Assembly (NCBI GenBank): GCA_030442055.1
Contig: JAUJEB010000001.1
Location: 806,001-870,000, forward strand
Direction of reading: 5' to 3'
DNA length: 64,000 nt
DNA from: Agaribacillus aureus
Lineage (GTDB): Bacteria > Bacteroidota > Bacteroidia > Cytophagales > Cyclobacteriaceae
Positions within the stretch are counted from its first letter, which is position 1. Every line of letters begins with the position of its first letter. The notes beneath the pieces were generated by a model. It was not told the DNA's origin, made no database searches, and saw nothing but the letters and a program-made list of their open reading frames with translations. Below are positions 61,700 through 64,000 of the stretch, piece after piece. The translations under genes were made by a program, and so were the position numbers.

Positions 61700-64000
61700 T
61701 CAGTTGCTTCCAAAATTATATGCCAGGCCTACCTGGTAGGTTCTTGGAATGCCGGGTGAAAAGCTGGTTCCAAACCTGGAAGAACTTGCCCTGGGAGACC
61801 AAAGTTCGTCTGACAGATTGAGCACGCTAAACGCCAGGTCAAAACCTTTGATGCGATAACCAGCCCTGACATTGAACAGACTGAAGCCATCAAATTCTTT
61901 GGTATTGGCGTTGTCCATCCAATAAGGCCCCAAATATTGATTTTCCAGAGAAAATCTCAATCCATGCAGCCATAGGGGTCTGTAGGTAATCTCCCAGTTG
62001 TATTGTACATTGGCTCCCTGCGCCATTTCATTGTCATCGAATTTACTGCCATTCTCAGTGTAATCTATAAACTCATGCTGGGCGAAAGAGCCGCTCCACC
62101 TGAATTGAAGTTGCTGGGCATAGGTTAGATTCACAGCGTATTCTATTCCTTGCGATCGGGTTTCTCCTGCATTTCTGTTCTCGCGGCTGCCATCATCCAG
62201 CTGAACCGATATAATTTGATTGGTAGCGTTGACACTGTAAAAAGCTACGTTACTGTGACCTTGAATTTGGTCGTTGATCCGAAAACCAAACCAGCCCCCA
62301 ATTTCATAATTGTCATAAACGGCGGGTTCCAAGGTGGGTATCTTTACGCCCCTATATAGCTCACCTACCTGCGGGGGTACAAAACCTTGTGCGTAATTGG
62401 CATACAACCCATTATTATTGCTAAAGTCATAGGTCACGCCAATTTTAGGGGTTACCGCATCAAACGTGCTGACATCATCGGGTGAACCCGAAAAGGAAGA
62501 GGGAGGCAGGAAATTCTTGTGATCATAGCTAAAGCGATCATATCTCAGCGACGCGGAAAGCCTTAGTCTTTCCACCGGGTTGACCTGAAAAGTAGCATAG
62601 GTACCGATATTGGTGAGCTTTATTTCATTTTTGGTCATAGCTGAATCCACCTCGGTATAGCCCATATTGATCCCTTCGCTATTTTGCTCGACGAGAATAT
62701 AGTCTTCATAAAAATCCGTCGGACTGTAATCGAACGATATACCGCCAATCACCTTTGCCCTGATGCGATCCAGTTTTTGGGCGTGTTGAATTACCGATCC
62801 ATAGCTTCGGAAAGTGCGTTCGTTAATTCTGCCTGAGGTAACACCCGTATTTCTGTCTGTCCTGATGCGGTAAGATGGGATTTGCCCTAAAGCGTTATCT
62901 CTGAAGAATACTCTGGCTGTGGTATTTCCACGTTCACTCCAGTCGTGATGAAGCGTTGACTGTATCCTTAAGGCACTCACAGTTCTCTCGGTAAAGGTTT
63001 GCACACTGGTCAGGTTCTGCCCAAAAAAGGCGGCGCTGTCCAGGCTTCCGGTCATATCGGTATCCAGATCAGCATAGGTTAATGAAAAATTCATGTCCGT
63101 TTTATTAGAAATCGCGCGAGTGATCTTCAATGTTCCGGCATATTTATCCATATCACTGTGCTCAAAAAATCCATCCCTTCTTCTGGCGTAATAACCTCCC
63201 ACAAATACCCCGGTTTTTCCAAATGTATCGCTAAAGCGCAGGTCAGTTCTTCTCAGCCCATTGCTGTTTGACCTTAATGCTACACGGCCTGTAAAATCCA
63301 CCGACGGAGATTGTGTGATCACATTAATGACACCTCCAATAGCTTCTGCACCATAGGTTGAAGAGGCGGGGCCTCTGATAACTTCTATGCTTCTAATGGC
63401 CCCCTGATTCAACTCATTCATCGCGTTGTGGTTAAAAACGCCGGTTGGACGAGTGGGTAGCCCGTCCTCCAGGTAAAGGAAGAGGCCTTTGGTGGAAATG
63501 GGTTGGCGAATACTTGTCATGTGTTGTTCATTGGCCAGGTCGGCCACAAATACCCCGGGTATCTTGTTCAAGACCTGATCCAATGTATTGGGAGCTGTTT
63601 CTTCTATAACTTGTAAAGAAACCGTAGAAATGGCTGCAGGTACCTGGGTCCTGAGTTCCTTTTCCCTGTTGGCTGAAACAATCACCTGTTGCAGGGTGCC
63701 AAGGGACTCCGCAAGGGTAATACTCATTTCGCCCTTCAAATCTGTAATCTCAATGGACTCGTAGCCCATGAATGAGACTTTTATCAACTTGCTCTGTGGT
63801 GGCAGCTCCAGCGAGAATTGTCCTAGCAGATTGGTCACGGCACCTACATTCGCATCCGGAACGGTAATTTCAGCACCAACCAACGGTTCGCCGGTTTGTT
63901 TATCGCTAACAGTTCCGGTTATTGTTTGTTGTCCGTACAAATCGGTCGAGGCGATAAAAGCCAGGAAAAAAGCAGAAATTAATAGTTTTTTATATAAATA
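61700..64000 (-). CDS. TonB-dependent siderophore-type receptor, 5' end outside window
   Basis: The minus-strand frame is open to the window edge and gives about 766 residues. The first visible residues (YLYKKLLISAFFLAFIASTDLYGQQ) are a signal peptide, so the true start lies just beyond 64000; a TTG start at 63940 would lose it. CarboxypepD_reg follows (about 30-105, GTVSDKQTGEPLVGAEITVP), then a plug (about 125-235, RGPASSTYGAEAIGGVINVIT) and a barrel ending in YQVGLAYNF. No STN domain is seen. The PepSY partner makes ferric siderophore or haem-like uptake the most likely function. Confidence 0.9.
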   Translation of the reverse strand, partial: YLYKKLLISAFFLAFIASTDLYGQQTITGTVSDKQTGEPLVGAEITVPDANVGAVTNLLGQFSLELPPQSKLIKVSFMGYESIEITDLKGEMSITLAESLGTLQQVIVSANREKELRTQVPAAISTVSLQVIEETAPNTLDQVLNKIPGVFVADLANEQHMTSIRQPISTKGLFLYLEDGLPTRPTGVFNHNAMNELNQGAIRSIEVIRGPASSTYGAEAIGGVINVITQSPSVDFTGRVALRSNSNGLRRTDLRFSDTFGKTGVFVGGYYARRRDGFFEHSDMDKYAGTLKITRAISNKTDMNFSLTYADLDTDMTGSLDSAAFFGQNLTSVQTFTERTVSALRIQSTLHHDWSERGNTTARVFFRDNALGQIPSYRIRTDRNTGVTSGRINERTFRSYGSVIQHAQKLDRIRAKVIGGISFDYSPTDFYEDYILVEQNSEGINMGYTEVDSAMTKNEIKLTNIGTYATFQVNPVERLRLSASLRYDRFSYDHKNFLPPSSFSGSPDDVSTFDAVTPKIGVTYDFSNNNGLYANYAQGFVPPQVGELYRGVKIPTLEPAVYDNYEIGGWFGFRINDQIQGHSNVAFYSVNATNQIISVQLDDGSRENRNAGETRSQGIEYAVNLTYAQQLQFRWSGSFAQHEFIDYTENGSKFDDNEMAQGANVQYNWEITYRPLWLHGLRFSLENQYLGPYWMDNANTKEFDGFSLFNVRAGYRIKGFDLAFSVLNLSDELWSPRASSSRFGTSFSPGIPRTYQVGLAYNFGSN

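Overview
The window comes from a Bacteroidota chromosome, most likely a Cytophagales-type marine or soil bacterium. The signs are SusC/SusD and other TonB-dependent receptors, an ECF sigma/FecR pair, BlaI/BlaR1 with TonB domains, DUF4249, DUF4159 and DUF2911 proteins, weak Shine-Dalgarno sequences, and one promoter of the TTTG-N19-TAnnTTTG type. No rRNA, tRNA, CRISPR array, prophage or transposase gene was seen.

Region 1 (1-19763, all minus strand) is a surface-polysaccharide cluster, read from 19763 down to the window edge. It encodes an ArnC-like GT2, WecE, two GT-C-like membrane proteins, two further GT2 and three GT4 glycosyltransferases, an O-antigen ligase/polymerase, a PaaK-like ligase, a formyltransferase-like protein, a polysaccharide deacetylase, a decaprenyl-phosphate phosphoribosyltransferase homologue with a HAD phosphatase, a second PLP aminotransferase and two initiating sugar transferases. 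No flippase, Wza/Wzc or ABC exporter is in view. Four copies of an apparently undescribed leader element sit in the cluster. Three of them end on the start codon of an unrelated gene (UbiA, Wzy/WaaL, WecE), and the fourth is a tandem copy with no gene of its own. This is the most novel signal in the window.

Region 2 (20132-24760) holds a DUF4159 protein, a TonB-domain lipoprotein behind a promoter covered by overlapping perfect palindromes, a BlaI repressor, a BlaR1-type M56 protease that also ends in a TonB domain, a YfiT/DinB protein and a small membrane-anchored protein. A repeat-rich non-coding stretch of about 860 bp (24761-25621) follows, containing two copies of a roughly 280 bp duplication, each built from two 67 bp units.

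Region 3 (25622-38342) is housekeeping and mixed: smc, an OPT-family transporter, a MoaD-like ubiquitin-fold protein beside a BNR-repeat protein, the relic of a MacB/FtsX-like permease, two tandem DUF2911-TPR paralogues and a secreted alpha/beta hydrolase.

Region 4 (38541-49832, minus strand) is an ECF sigma - FecR - SusC - SusD - PHP phosphodiesterase locus, followed by a PhcB-like methyltransferase and a fatty acyl-CoA synthetase. The sigma/anti-sigma pair probably controls the SusCD transporter, and the phosphodiesterase suggests a phosphodiester-containing substrate. A 19-bp hairpin that pairs fully only in the minus-strand RNA separates susD from the phosphodiesterase gene.

Region 5 (50033-57104, minus) is a second TonB receptor operon: secreted protein, TonB-dependent receptor, DUF4249 lipoprotein, MG2-like protein. 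Region 6 (57292-64000) carries a fatty acid desaturase, an LpxL-type acyltransferase, a GNAT acetyltransferase, a 5'-truncated SRPBCC remnant, and a siderophore-type TonB receptor (5' end outside the window) with its PepSY membrane partner.
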